A stretch of DNA of 64,000 nucleotides. Source: Trichopria drosophilae (Eukaryota > Arthropoda > Insecta > Hymenoptera > Diapriidae). A program made the translations under genes and the position numbers. The notes under the pieces were generated by a model that searched no databases, was not told the origin of the DNA, and was given only the letters and a program-made list of their open reading frames with translations. The stretch spans positions 38,433,501 through 38,497,500 of the forward strand of contig CM059587.1 in the NCBI GenBank assembly GCA_030407085.1, written 5' to 3'. Below are positions 11,723 through 23,200 of the stretch, one piece after another. Position 1 is the first letter of the stretch. Each line of letters begins with the position of its first letter.

Positions 11723-12249
11723 CATAACGTGAAAAGTTACAAGATCAAGGTAAAATTGGGGACTTGTTAGTTTTCCCCCATTTTTACCTGTTTTCAAATG
11801 CCGAAACATTTTTTTTCAGAAAAATCGGTAAAATAGCGATTTTTTGTGAATATTTTATTTTGGGGGTGGTCACACAACCCCTTCATGATGAAAAATGAAT
11901 TTTTTATATGCATAACTTTATTATTTCGACATTTTGAGACGGAGTTTTTGTGGTTTCAGCTATCGCCAGGTCAAAAAAAAACCTTAAAAAATCGTATTTT
12001 TTTTTTAATTGAAAATTAGAGTAGGTAGGGGTGGTTTTTTTTTAAATTTGAAAGAGCACTCTCGAAAATACCCGCCTACAAAGGTTCCGATTTTTTTAAG
12101 AATAAATGACAAAGTTGTCCGAGCTTAAAGTTGACGGACAAAAACGGACAAATTGGGTCAATAAGGCTTAAGTATAATCTGTATACGAAATCTGTAAAAC
12201 ATTGAAATAACATGTGTCGTCTGAATCAAGAAAGTTTCTTCATTTTCGT
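11723..12249. other. Sequence between repeat copies, nothing recognised
   Basis: T-rich tracts alternate with short G runs (for example at 11873). It is probably the body of the same repeat family but shows no internal structure that I can define. Confidence 0.3.
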
Positions 12250-12432
12250 CGGCCATCTTGGAACCGCCATTGTGAATTTTAAATCTGATGTCAAATTCGA
12301 AATCAGCGCGCTCAAAGTCCTCTGAGAAACTGATTTCGTCTGGATCAAGCAACTTTTAGTCATGAAAACGACATTTTGAAAATGCCATTTTGAATTTTGA
12401 AAATCAGAGGCCAGATTCATTATCAGATTATC
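12250..12432 (-). repeat. AAAATGGCGG-family repeat, two minus-strand copies
   Basis: Copy B (12250-12312) reads, on the minus strand, GATTTCGAATTTGACATCAG and then a CACAATGGCGG block. Copy B2 (12370-12432) repeats the order 120 bases away with AAAATTCAAAATGGCATT. The overlapping minus-strand frames at 12158-12420 are products of this repeat, not genes. Confidence 0.65.
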
Positions 12433-12728
12433 TTTAAAAACAGCGCAATAATGAAATCTTTGGAAAAATTCGTATTTTTTTTTCGTGTTTTTGTTTATTT
12501 ATAACTCATAAACTTTAAACAATTATGTCTTAATAATTGATTTTATAAATTCTTTTCTATAGTAACAGAAAGTAGTAAAAAACATATAAATCCATTAAAG
12601 TGATTTTGAAAGAGCAAAAATCAAAGATATCGAAGTGTTAATATGGGCTACCATTATGGGTTAATTCACAAGAAATTAGAAAACAATAAAAAACTATGCC
12701 TTTGAATTTTTGTATTTTTTTTTGTGCG
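12433..12728. other. AT-rich stretch, nothing recognised
   Basis: No frame or repeat was seen. Confidence 0.35.
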
Positions 12729-12900
12729 CATCGAAAACGCTACAAATCAAAACGCCAACGACACGTAAAAAGGGTACACATAAAAAATACACACATCGAC
12801 AGTGGATAGTCATTTTTTTAACTGTCGGTTTTCGACCTATCGGCTTTGTGATTGTCGGTATTTTGACCTGTCGGCTTTTTGATTTGTCGGTTTTTTGACC
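12729..12900. repeat. Tandem TGTCGGTTTTTTGACC array with inverted left arm
   Basis: Five tandem units of 15-16 bases (12823-12837, 12838-12852, 12853-12868, 12869-12884, 12885-12900) follow the pattern TGTCGGNTTTTTGAYY. The left arm at 12744-12762 (AATCAAAACGCCAACGACA) is an inverted version, so the block can fold back. The same unit recurs at 35.5 kb. Confidence 0.75.
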
Positions 12901-13129
12901 CGCACCCTATTTTTACCCAGAAAATGTTTGTCGCACAGTTTTCACTGTGAAACTTGTGCGCCGTGCATTAAAACACAAATATGCATTTTTAAAAAATATT
13001 AAATGTAAGAGGATTTTGTCATTAAATCTTGTCATGCTATTTAGCATTGTATATGCTTGGGTAAAGTAGAAAATAGCATAAAATTTGTTTTTAACAAAGT
13101 TTTCAATACCTCGAAGTTTGCTAAAAAAA

Positions 13130-14920
13130 GTTAGTATTCGGCGAATTGAACGGCTGGACATTCATATAGATTTAATTCGCTTAGATTTCACGCGCTGGAC
13201 GAATATATTGCGAACATATTATGAGCTCCACGAGCACGCGGAAAGCTTCCGCAGCTTTTCATCTTGATTCAGTGAAATCCGCGTATCGTGCCAAATTCTT
13301 TCTCGTATGTCGATTGAAAGCACCATTAAATAAAAATAATTGAACAAAAATCGCAGCTGTACCTTTCCTGCATTTGTCGCTTCCTAAATGAAAGCCACCA
13401 TTTTTTCAAAGCTACGGTGAATTTTTCATGTAGCCTAGTGAGGCCCTTTGGCGTGTGGTTTTTTCGTAAGCCAATTACATTCGTGGCGTTCTACGAATAT
13501 TTTGATATGTTTCCGCAAATGCTATTACGTTGTCAACGCAGTTTTTATTATCGATTTCAGATAATTCCCGTACGAGTAATTTGTTTACGAAATATCATTC
13601 GGTTTATAATAATCGAGAGATAAAAGAACCGAATTTCGAATCAAATATCTCGGCTAGTATAATTAGAATTTCATTCGTTTTTATCCGCGGCTCGGGGCGT
13701 AGAGGAGCTCGTCGTCATAAAATGTGGGAAGAGGATGCTGCGAGGGATTGGGGCACGGGAACGGAGGTGAGGCTCGGGGGTGGAATGAGCTGCAATTGCA
13801 GGAACGAGGCGCGGAAGAGGGTTTATTATTCGCTCGCATCGAACATGTCCAACGCGGTGTTGATTAAATAGGATTCTCTTCGGACATCGCATTTTACATG
13901 AATACTTGTATTCGTGATTAAAATTTCACGACATATACAAACAATAAAAATCTCGTGTCATATTCAAAATCAACTAGCTGATAAATCGAATGTAATTTAA
14001 TGATGTCGAGTAATCCATCGCAGGCGTGAACCAGTCCAATCGCGCAAATAATCGCATAAGCAATTTTTCGCGTGCCATGTGAAATTTAATTTTTATGCTC
14101 ACGTTGGTAATGCATTCTATATGGGGTTGGAAGCCATCATGGTCGTTGCGACCCCAATAAGGATTTACAGCCTAGGTATTTAAAAAAAAAATTGTTCTGA
14201 ATCTGGTGAAGCAACAGCGACTATAAATGGAGAGAGCTTTTCGAGGCATATTGACATTCTCGAAAAGCTATCGACGGGTCAGATGACCCCATCGGAAATT
14301 GACATATTCCGCACTCGTGCGAACAATTTCGAGATCTCTCTGCTATTTTTTTAGCACGGTCAAAGCGGGATCTTTACGCATCATATCGACGTGTATGTAT
14401 AGAAGTACGCACGTAGTTATTAATAAATGGCAGTGATGCAGAGAAAATTCTCGTGGTTACATTATCCGTGGATAACTAAATAAGCATTTTGCGCGGAGGC
14501 TTTGATGCTATCCGATCCTGCGTAATTACGGACAACTCTGGTCCTGCTCGACTGCCATCGAATGAATGAAGGGATATTGCCATATACGCGCGGCTTAATT
14601 AAATCTCGATTATAATTCGACAATGCACGTTAAATATCCTTCATTTATTATCAACATTTCAAACGCGAGCCGTTCCTACATAGGATAGACCTGTAGGATC
14701 CGAACCATTCTGGTTAACGCGTGATTAAATCCTGCTGCGTAACCACTTGGTATTTCGTAACCGATTGCAACGATCCGTGAGATCAATGTTGCGAATTATT
14801 ACAAGGATTTCAACGAGTGCACTACTTTTATTGATTATGGATAAAAATCCCTTTCAACCGGGGTTCGCTTTTTTCAGAGACGATAAAGCCAATTCCACGC
14901 AACTTGCGTAACTCATATTC
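13130..14920. other. Long GC-elevated unique block
   Basis: Nearly 1.8 kb of more balanced, unique sequence, with the highest GC at 13690-13850. Frames 13530-13871 (+) and 13671-13892 (-) overlap on opposite strands in the GC-rich part and have no recognisable domain, so they are most likely a by-product of composition. An 11-base perfect hairpin stem (AGCTTTTCGAG at 14231-14241 with CTCGAAAAGCT at 14259-14269) is present. The block has the texture of a cluster of conserved regulatory elements. Confidence 0.35.
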
Positions 14921-16380
14921 CACTGCTCGCTCCCTCGTTTTTTTTCATTTCATCAGTTGATCAATGATCTGGTTACTCCACTTTTTGCATCATTACGAAT
15001 GCATTCGCATTCCCTTATCCTAGTATTTCACCTTTCTCCTGTTGATTGTGCATGTTTATCATCATTATTCGTTACTGACCACAATTCTATGCAATCCGTC
15101 AGTTTAACTCTTCACTATAGGAACTCTATCAAACATCCAGCTTTTATTCCATCATTTTCGATAACCTATGGATTACAATTCAACTTATCCTATTATAATT
15201 TCTGACTTTCCATTCAATTTAGTTTTTTTTTACTGCAACACCATTGACGTTGTCATTTATTTATTCCATTTCATCGATATTCTAGGGGGCATCATATTAC
15301 GACATTCTATCTTTTGATCCCCTTCACTCATTTCATAAATTCCGTCACATACTCCGTCATTCCCACAAGCTACGCAGTGTACTACCGTCAGCCTATAACA
15401 GTTTCCAAATTTTCAAACAGTTGACTATTTGCTTTTAGTTATTGCTTTTAGTTATGCTTTACGTATTTTTCTATTATCGATTTCTTACAATAAAAGTGAA
15501 GAGCCCTTATTTGTTTAATTTGATCAATTTACCAATTATATTTCAATGGTTCTTCCGTTTATTTCCTTTACTTGTGTTTATCTTAGTGTGAAATCTTGGA
15601 TGTTTTATATTATGTCCCCTAATATTGTAATGAACGTCCAGTAAAACTTAAGACTGGATCGAAAGTATACCCACAATATGAGATGTATCAAATTTAAGGG
15701 GGTGACAGAAGAATCATAGAGATGAGCCCCATAGATTATTAGTACGTAATGAGATTTTAAAATAAGTTTAATATTGGACCTTTAAAGCAAGCATACTAGG
15801 CAACATTTTGACGTTTATTGGATGTGTGCCAAATACTGTATAATAAATGTATCTTCAAATCTATCAACCCAAGGCCATCTTCTAAATGAGAGAGGAATAG
15901 AACTTTTGCTCGTACTGTATGTAATTATTTCTTACATTAAACTTCTACGACCAAACTCGTAGGTCCATTGAGAATCCAGTTTCTTTCCATAAAACGAATC
16001 ATTTTATAATCAAAAGTTGTATGTTACTGAACGTTGACCCATAAAGTGAGTACGGTAAAAAAAAGAAGACATGCCAGAAAAGGCAGATGGTGATGTTTGT
16101 ATGAATATCGCCATCCATTATACGTGAATAAACTCGATTCATTTTAAGTTTGGAAGAAAAACAATGGATATTCAGTTGTGCTCATTATTCAACTCTCGAC
16201 TAACGAATACAAAGTAAACATCATTTATGAATCCATAAAATATCTAATATAGAGAGGGATATTTGGAGTCAGCCCCTAACCATTCCTAGCTTCATATTTA
16301 TTTAAGTATTTGCATTAAATTGTTTCTATTGTTGAATTATTATCATCGATGAAACATTCTGAAATTTGAGATAGCGGCCC
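14921..16380. other. Unique AT-rich sequence, no gene recognised
   Basis: The frame 14957-15205 (+) lacks a domain, a signal peptide or splice signals. Nothing else is visible. Confidence 0.35.
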
Positions 16381-16753
16381 TTCCACGCATTACTCACATT
16401 CCAATACATACATACTCCATCAGTACAATGCCGTATGAGTTGCCATTACTATCAGCCTTCATAATCTATTTGCAACCATAATACTTGCGTCGTTCTTATC
16501 ATACCCTCTACCTTCAACCTCGATCAAGGTGTTCCAAAAGCTTTCAAGGAGCTTGTCTGGGTACAGATGAGTACAATTTCGATAAGGTCTTCGCAGGTCT
16601 TAGATGGCGGCATACTTAGAAACACACATTAAGTACAGCATCGGTCATGAGGCGATTCTCACTTCAAGACAACACCTTTAAAATGTCAAACAGAGACTGC
16701 GTGCCTCGTTTTACATATAGCGAACCGCTGCCTGAAAACAATTACGAAATATT

Positions 16754-16826
16754 GCCCAGACAGAGATCGAACCTACGACTTCGTAGTCCAATACGCTGCC
16801 GCCTGAGCTATGAAACCGATATATTT
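16754..16826 (-). pseudogene. tRNA-like sequence (tRNA pseudogene or SINE head)
   Basis: On the minus strand the order is a D-arm/A-box-like TAGCTCAGGCGGCAGCG, then GGACTACGAAGTC with a potential ACG anticodon loop, then the B-box-like TAGGTTCGATCTC. The variable loop is missing and the T-stem and acceptor stem do not pair fully, so it should not be a functional tRNA. It may be the head of a tRNA-derived SINE, with the body extending toward lower coordinates (about 16500-16750), or a tRNA(Arg)-like pseudogene. Confidence 0.55.
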
Positions 16827-17089
16827 ATTTATTAGATTATATTGCGTCACGTATTCTATAAATTTCATTACGAATTCTAACCGTCCAAAATGACCTGCAT
16901 TTCCAAATTTCCACCCACCGATGAATTCCTTTATTCGTCTGCTATGAGAGCAGTATGATAGTAATTTTTCTCATCTGAAGAAGGTGAAGCGAAGACAGAC
17001 TTTTAGGAATGTTAAATTTTGTTAAGGAAAGACGGTAAAAATTACAAAATGTATTTGTTCGGATTTAGCACATACATAGATACCAAAGG

Positions 17090-17330
17090 AGATCAGGCGA
17101 ATATTCCCATCAGAAATGCGTCTACGCTATCTGGAAACTTATCAGGGCCCAGTAAGGTAGCGTCCAGGCGCGTCTGATAAGGTGTCATGATATTGCCTGA
17201 TTAGGACCTGATCAGGATATTAAAACCTATACTTTATGAGACAGCCGTAGTTATTGCCTGATCATGTTTTGATCGGTGGATTATAACGGAAACATCATCG
17301 GATAAGCGACGTTGTAGCCTGATATAACAA
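17090..17330. repeat. CCTGATCAGG motif cluster, copy 1
   Basis: There is one full palindrome CCTGATCAGG (about 17207-17216). Variants surround it: TTATCAGGGCC, TCTGATAAGG, GCCTGATTAGG, GCCTGATCATG and GCCTGATATAA. They lie on both strands in a 240-base block of higher GC. The same motif fills 20340-20720 and recurs at 62587. Confidence 0.65.
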
Positions 17331-17454
17331 TTTGTTAACAAAATTTGAAAAGACCATTATTTTACTTTTAATATGAATGTGTCTCGGTCACTTTAGATCC
17401 ACGAAATACAAGACATATATTTGTATAGAATATACTTACTTCTGTATAGAAAAA

Positions 17455-17625
17455 ATAACAATGGCGGAACCAGATTTCGTCTAAAACCACTTTTTACGAA
17501 ATTATTTCTAAGAAATTGTTATAAGCAAAAGAACACGGGTATTTTAGTTTTCACAAGTATCTTATTTCCAATAGTTAGTTTGGCTACCTGAACTGCGCTA
17601 GGCATGGTTCTTAATGGGATAATAT
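17455..17625 (+). repeat. Inverted duplicate, left copy
   Basis: About 165 bases match the reverse complement of 21085-21275. Shared blocks, in order, are CAGATTTC, TAAAACCACTTTT, ACACGGGTATTT, TATCTTATT and CAATAGTTAGTTTGGC. A shorter related sequence, ATATACTCACTTCTGGTAGA, lies at 17865. The two copies are about 3.5 kb apart and in opposite orientation. Confidence 0.65.
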
Positions 17626-18388
17626 AAGAAATCATTTTTTCGTGAGGCAATGTGTTGGGATAGTAGCGAATAGAAGTGGATAAGAGGCTGTTGAAAAATC
17701 TGTTGTAGAATGCACCTGTATGATGTCATGGCCTTTCACATAAACGATACTGTAATCTGCGAAATAAAATGTACTAATATCATTTGGGAAGTTTATCGAT
17801 AACTGGAATAATTATGGCACATTTTTCTTGCAAGTTTACAACAAATTATCATCAGATATACTCACTTCTGGTAGAAGAGGATAACAATATTTAATCTATT
17901 CTACCCGGAAATTACCATCTAGAATGGGGAAATTTCCTAATGGAACATTTACGGATATTCATCAGTACCCACTTATTACATCTATTAATTCGATTCGTCC
18001 TGATTACATACAACAAACTCACAAGGGAGCTTTCGAATCCTTAACATAATTACGTCAAACCGTTGACATTCTGTTCGTGGCTTGGTTCAACATTCTACAC
18101 GTCATTTTATATAATCAGTTCACATACTTATTGAGAATTTAGATTAAGTCTACATATAGTTTGTACGTGCATTAAGTCATAAACGGGAAAAAATTCGATA
18201 TAACTCTATCTCCTATCATTTTCAAGGTCACTCTTCAATATTTCGAGGTATAGTTTCAAAAGATAATAATTCCAATTTGGCGTCAAATTTGAAACAAAAT
18301 GAAAACAAATTAGTAAATTTTTATCAATTTTTGTCAAACTATTATGACATTGCAATTTTATTGAAAAATTTTTAGGCATAATGCCCAT
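17626..18388. other. AT-rich stretch with a short repeat relic
   Basis: Apart from the relic at 17860-17915 (ATATACTCACTTCTGG, CTACCCGGAAATTACC) nothing was recognised. Confidence 0.35.
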
Positions 18389-18390
18389 TA

Positions 18391-18632
18391 CAGTAGTCCT
18401 TCCCTTATTCTAATGCCTTCCCTTATTCTAATTTTGTCTCTTCTCTTATTTTAATATTTCCCCTCACGCGTTCTCTCCACTGACGTGTGTTGACGTGTGG
18501 ATTTTCAAAATACAAATAACGGCGCATGCGCAACAAAAGAAAGAGAGACAAAAGTGAGACAGCAAATCAAATACAAAAGCAAATCTAAGTAGTGGGGGAG
18601 AGAGGAAAATTAGAATAAGGAAAGGACTATTG
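18391..18632. mobile_element. TA-flanked miniature element, CAGTAGTCCTTCCC end
   Basis: The left end CAGTAGTCCTTCCCTTATTC (from 18391) pairs with the right end GAATAAGGAAAGGACTATTG (to 18632). TA flanks both sides (18389-18390, 18633-18634). The left arm carries a tandem duplication of CCTTCCCTTATTCTAAT. At 242 bases it has no coding capacity, and the minus-strand frame over it is spurious. The CAGTA end and TA duplication group it with the elements at 1.2, 25.4 and 30.9 kb as Tc1/mariner-pogo type. Confidence 0.85.
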
Positions 18633-18634
18633 TA

Positions 18635-19010
18635 TAACGTCATCAAGTAATGGTCCTCAATGAAAGTTTATTTGAATAATTATGAACTTTTCCAAAATAT
18701 GTTAAAAATAAAAAATTCCTAGAATTCATGGAGTTACACGAGTTTTTTTTTTGTTTACTCTGATATTTTACGACATTTAACAAAAATGTGTGCATGTTTA
18801 TTCCTCCATGTCATCGTCGTGTCATACAAATAACAGCGAAATTCGGAATCATTTTCTGGATTTCTGCACCGGTCTATTGTAATATCCATGTTTTTGTATT
18901 CTTTCCATTTCCGCATTGAAATTTTAAGTCCTACAGTTTTTGGTAATTTAAAAATTTCTATAAATTTGTTCGCTTGGGGTTTGACAAATTTTTGTAAAAC
19001 GCGGATACGG
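18635..19010. other. AT-rich stretch, nothing recognised
   Basis: No feature was seen. Confidence 0.35.
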
Positions 19011-20040
19011 TGAACGGTGAATGTGTCTTACGGGGAGTAAAAGTTGGGTGGATTAGCACACTACTACCTGCCCAAAGTCGAGCGTATTCCATCTTGCATT
19101 ATAATTCGAATCGGATTTCCACCTCATCGGCGTACAAATTAGACTAACCCACCAACAGATAACCCCGAAACAATCACTGTCAATTTGAGAATCGACGAGG
19201 TAATTCGGGCCATCGGGGAATTCAATTACCGACCGCACATTCGAGGTAGAGGTAGGTCCTATGCGGAGCGCGTGGAAATGATCTTCGGGCGAGAATCCGC
19301 CACCGTCTGCTCAAGTGGCAACGGTTACCAAGGCATTTCCCAAACCGGGTGCAGTATGTGCTCTACCGCGTTCTTCTGAATTTCTATCGACGTACTTCGC
19401 CACCGGTGAAATGGGCGAATTTCCATTCGCGGCACACGCGGAAAGCAGGGGGGTACACGTCGCATCTACATGATATTATGCGGCGAAACAAAGCGGAACC
19501 CCCGAAGTAAAGTTTCAGTATGTACGCGTGAGTCTGGGAGAAGAGGAAGTAGTCGTCGGAGATCCGGGGTGGTAAAGCAACGGCATGGAAGCGAAGGCTC
19601 GGCGACGTGGAGGCGGCAGCATGAAGGAAAATGGCGCGCCGTTGAGCGGCTTTACGTTGCGCTCTTCCTGTGCGCTAATCTAAATTAAATGAGAGGATAC
19701 TAATGATCCGTTAGCTCCGAAAGGCATTTCCCCTGGCTCCAAAGGTCTTACGTTTAATCGCGTTCCACAGCTTTCCCCGTAAAAGAAAAGGCAAAAAACT
19801 CGGCTCGGTTGCTCCAAGACGGTCCTAAAAGTAAAAGAAAATGAAGCCATTGGGACATTTACCCTCGATTGCGCCTCCCTTCAAGAAATTCGCAAAGGTT
19901 TGAGGTTGCGCCCTTGTATTGCAGTTAACCACTTTTCACAAATCCGGAATAATGTTAAAGGCCTTCATTTCGAATCTGATGTTTTATGCCTAAGTCCAAA
20001 CGGTTCTTACCTTATTATATCTGAGTTGCATTGAGTTGAA
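19010..20040. other. GC-elevated unique block
   Basis: One kilobase of unique, CG-containing sequence, strongest at 19180-19690. Overlapping frames on both strands (19053-19238 minus, 19185-19379 and 19470-19688 plus) are short and arginine/glycine-rich, as expected of GC-rich non-coding DNA. It is a candidate conserved regulatory block. Confidence 0.35.
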
Positions 20041-20339
20041 TTTAAGACAGTTTTCTGTATGAACAACGACAAGTTGATATACGCATAATGACAAAATTTG
20101 ATACAGAAACTACCCATGAAAAAGATATGCAGATCAACAGATACATCTTGCGATCAAAAACTAAATCTAGTAAGATTATATTTCTGCTCAATTATGACCT
20201 CATCAGAGACTTTGACTTTTTTCTTATATATCAGGATAAAAATAGGTTATACCAGTGTCGAAAATTGTCACGTAAAGCTAGATACTGTACAGCAACTAGG
20301 CAGTTATTGCAACGCATGACTAACCGAGTAGAAATTTTG

Positions 20340-20720
20340 ACATGGCCCTGATCAGGTCCTGTTCAGGCTGCCTGAATATATTTTAGGCCCTTACTAGGCC
20401 AATGACAGTGAAACTAGCCCTTTATTCCAGTTGCATTTAAAAATCTCCGTATCCTATTTAAAACGTGTACTCAGGAGTTTTTGGAGATGCTGATAACGAA
20501 TATGCTGTCGGAATTACAAATTTCAAAATAACGAATCAATGAGGCGAACAAAAATATGCAAATACGAGGCTGGATTATGGGGCTAGTTTCACTGTCATAT
20601 CAGGCTATACTATCAGGGCCTGATTAAGAATGTAACGACTTTATTGGTCCGGGCGGAAGTAAACATCCTGATAAGGGCTTGATCAGGGCTGATCAGGGCT
20701 TTATAAGGGCCTGATGAAGT
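20340..20720. repeat. CCTGATCAGG motif cluster, copy 2, split by an insertion
   Basis: The left part (20340-20402) has GCCCTGATCAGGTCC and CCTGTTCAGGCTGCCTGAAT. The right part (20598-20720) has ATCAGGGCCTGATTA, CCTGATAAGGGC, and TTGATCAGGGC next to TGATCAGGGC, then AAGGGCCTGATG. The 195-base inverted-repeat element at 20403-20597 sits between the parts and looks like a later insertion. Confidence 0.65.
20403..20597. mobile_element. Miniature inverted-repeat element nested in the motif cluster
   Basis: TGACAGTGAAACTAGCCC (20403-20420) is a perfect 18-base inverted match to GGGCTAGTTTCACTGTCA (20580-20597). Similarity continues inward imperfectly to about 28 bases. The interior is non-coding. 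The flanking duplication is unclear. Confidence 0.75.
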
Positions 20721-20990
20721 AACTGTAAGGTTCGTTTAAACAATAATTAAATAAAATTAATAATCATATATCTATATGAGTTATTTTCATATACACATTA
20801 TATTTAACAATACTATAATTATATATTATTATTAATCCACACGTATGTTACATTTCATAAAATATCATTCAAATGATTATATTAATTTTTATATATTTAA
20901 GTTTTATACTATTTATGTTTTAATTATATTTTTATACATCACATCCTATATTTGCATTTTTCAACGCTCGCAAATAAATAAGAAAAAATC
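20721..20990. other. AT-rich stretch, nothing recognised
   Basis: The frame starting at 20845 is AT-driven and runs into the tRNA-like sequence. Confidence 0.35.
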
Positions 20991-20993
20991 TTA

Positions 20994-21060
20994 CTCAGCG
21001 CGGGAAATGAACCCGGGTCTCCTACGCTGGCGCCTTAACTACTATGCTACGTTCTCAATT
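20994..21060 (-). pseudogene. Degenerate tRNA-like sequence
   Basis: The minus strand reads an A-box-like TAGCATAGTAGTTAAGGCG followed by an intact T-arm, ACCCGGGTTCATTTCCCG, containing a B-box. Only about 18 bases separate the D loop from the T arm, so the anticodon arm is largely lost. This is a tRNA pseudogene or SINE head, not a functional tRNA. Confidence 0.6.
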
Positions 21061-21084
21061 GCAGTATTTTAAAAATTGATTTCT

Positions 21085-21275
21085 TCTATTACCCTACTAT
21101 TCCTATGCTTAGCAAAAATCAGGTAGCGCCAAACTAACTATTGTTAATAAGATATCTACCAAAAATGAAATACCCGTGTTTTTTTGTTTGTAGAACATAA
21201 TAGTTTGTAACATTTTGTGACAAAACAATTTCGACAAAAGTGGTTTTATATGAAATCTGACTATTCCAATCTAAT
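21085..21275 (-). repeat. Inverted duplicate, right copy
   Basis: The reverse complement matches 17455-17625 block for block (CAGATTTC, ATAAAACCACTTTT, ACACGGGTATTT, ATCTTATT, CAATAGTTAGTTTGGC). The minus-strand 120-codon frame 21134-21496 crosses it and is lysine/phenylalanine-rich with no domain, so I do not call it. Confidence 0.65.
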
Positions 21276-22360
21276 CTACGGGGAAAATTAGTCCGAAAAT
21301 ATGTACAATATGTTGTTAAAAGCCATAAAAAACTATCGAAATAAATAAAAAAAATAAAAAAAAATCGAAAATTTAACATTTTTAAATGAAAAGAATGGTA
21401 TTTAAAGAAAAACAAATCGAAGGATTCTTTCAATTTTGTTTGAAGAATTTTCATATTTTTGTTATTGCAGACTCGAATAAACGAATAAAACTTCACCTGG
21501 TTAAAACCTTTAATTTAAATTAGTTGAGGCACCCCGTGTGCATAGAGAATATGGGGTCATGAGTTTTACGACAGGTTATAGACCCCTAGTGAAAAGATTT
21601 AGTCTCTCTAATTTGATATGGAGATCTCTCAACAAAACGTCAATAACAGTTCTATGTTGGCCTACATACATTAAAGTACAGATATACAAAAGGTTTATCA
21701 GATATGCATAACGATTTATGAACGTTGTCACCATAGAGATTAAGTAGATATATGAAGAATAGTTTATCTCTTAAAAATTTCCCAGAAGTTTTAGATGAAT
21801 GCAACTTTCAGGATTTTTAGAAATATAAGAGATATTTCAGTCAGTACATATTTTTAGAATTCGTTCATTCGTTTTTTCAGCGACATGTATTACAAATTCA
21901 GATATCTAAGAAACAGCCTGTTCAAAGAAAGTAAAACATAATAATATGAAACTCATAATTCACTGATTTCATAAGTCAAACAACAATATATCTAATTAAA
22001 AGATAAATAAGCTGCTGAGTAAATCATTAAGTGACATGGTCTCATATTTAATCACATAATATTTGCTGATTCAAATCGCCATTCTTTGGGATGGTTAAAT
22101 CAACTTATATAATCTGCGAATTTTGAACCCTAGGATTGTACACAAAATATATCGAAATAGCAGATACAAGTCTATTAACTTACAACAGTTCGGACTCGAA
22201 AAAAGTAAAGCAAATTTATGCACAAAAAATAGATAGTGTTGGTAATATTTAAATTGTTTTTATTATTAAAAATTAAGGACCAATCTCACACGAAACGAAA
22301 TATCAACCAACTACGCGTTATTACACGGATTTTCCACCTTCATTTCGATGCGAAAGTAGG
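21276..22360. other. AT-rich stretch, nothing recognised
   Basis: No frame with support, repeat or RNA gene was seen. Confidence 0.4.
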
Positions 22361-22361
22361 G

Positions 22362-22476
22362 ATGACCCAACTTTGGTAAATATTTAATTAAAATCTGATC
22401 AAAATAGGAGTATCTTGTGATCAGGTTCTTTTTGATCTCATTTTGATCTAAAATTGGCTAAATTTTGGTCAACTTT
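22362..22476. repeat. Foldback with TTTTGATC motifs
   Basis: The arms at 22364-22405 and 22440-22474 are inverted relatives (ATCTGATCAAAAT against ATTTTGATCTAAAAT, ACTTTGGTAAAT against ATTTTGGTCAA). GATC half-sites occur five times in about 115 bases. Confidence 0.5.
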
Positions 22477-23200
22477 TTTCAATGTTTTGACTCTTAGAAA
22501 AGTCCACGGACCCATCACTCAAAGTTGCTGGAGTGAAACAAATTGAGATCGATGTATTGTGTTATTACGACCAAAAAACCTATGATATATTTTTCTTTAA
22601 AAAAAATACAATAATAATAAGTACAAAAACATTACAACAAAAATAGGATGAAGAAGCATACATTTTCTCAATATGTCGAAAATAAAAATTTGCTTAAAAA
22701 TATCCGACATTTATCAACATGCTATTTGTAGTGGTTCTTTAGTGACATCATATGTCCGATTAATTGCCTACTTCAGAAAAGTTTAAATGACGTTTCACCG
22801 AAAAACGACAATATTAAGTTTACAAATGTAAAATTTCGTAATATTCCAATTTATTTATGTTATATACCAGCGGAGCATGGAGGTTACGGGTGGTTAATAA
22901 AGAATGCAATATTCCTAACATGAGTGGATAACAAGCCCTGTTGGACCGTACGTTATTTTATGTAACAGAGTCAAGAAATGGAGGGTTCTCCATTATTTTG
23001 GACGTACTACAGAAATTTAATTTTTTTGCCGAAAGATTCATTATATACACATTTTTGCTTCAACCTTGTGGATATTAAATAGAACTTTTCGAAAAATAAC
23101 GTTAAAGAGTAATTTATTATAATTGATATAATTCGTCGTTTTCCTTTTTAAAATAAATATGGACTAATTGGAGGGCATCTCTACATTACTAGATGAATTT
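22477..23200. other. AT-rich stretch, nothing recognised
   Basis: No feature was seen. Confidence 0.4.

Noticed and set aside
12158..12420. Two overlapping minus-strand frames with plausible-looking proteins
   Set aside because: They lie exactly in two copies of the dispersed AAAATGGCGG-family repeat, and other copies do not keep the frame.
13530..13892. Overlapping plus and minus frames in a GC-rich patch
   Set aside because: High GC removes stops on both strands at once. The residues are arginine/glycine/serine-rich without a domain.
14231..14269. Hairpin considered as a microRNA precursor
   Set aside because: The perfect stem is only 11 bases, shorter than a microRNA duplex, and pairing stops beyond it.
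16754..16826. Functional tRNA(Arg)
   Set aside because: The acceptor and T stems do not pair properly and the variable loop is missing.
18464..18646. 60-codon minus-strand frame with a hydrophobic stretch
   Set aside because: It spans the right half and terminus of the TA-flanked element at 18391-18632.
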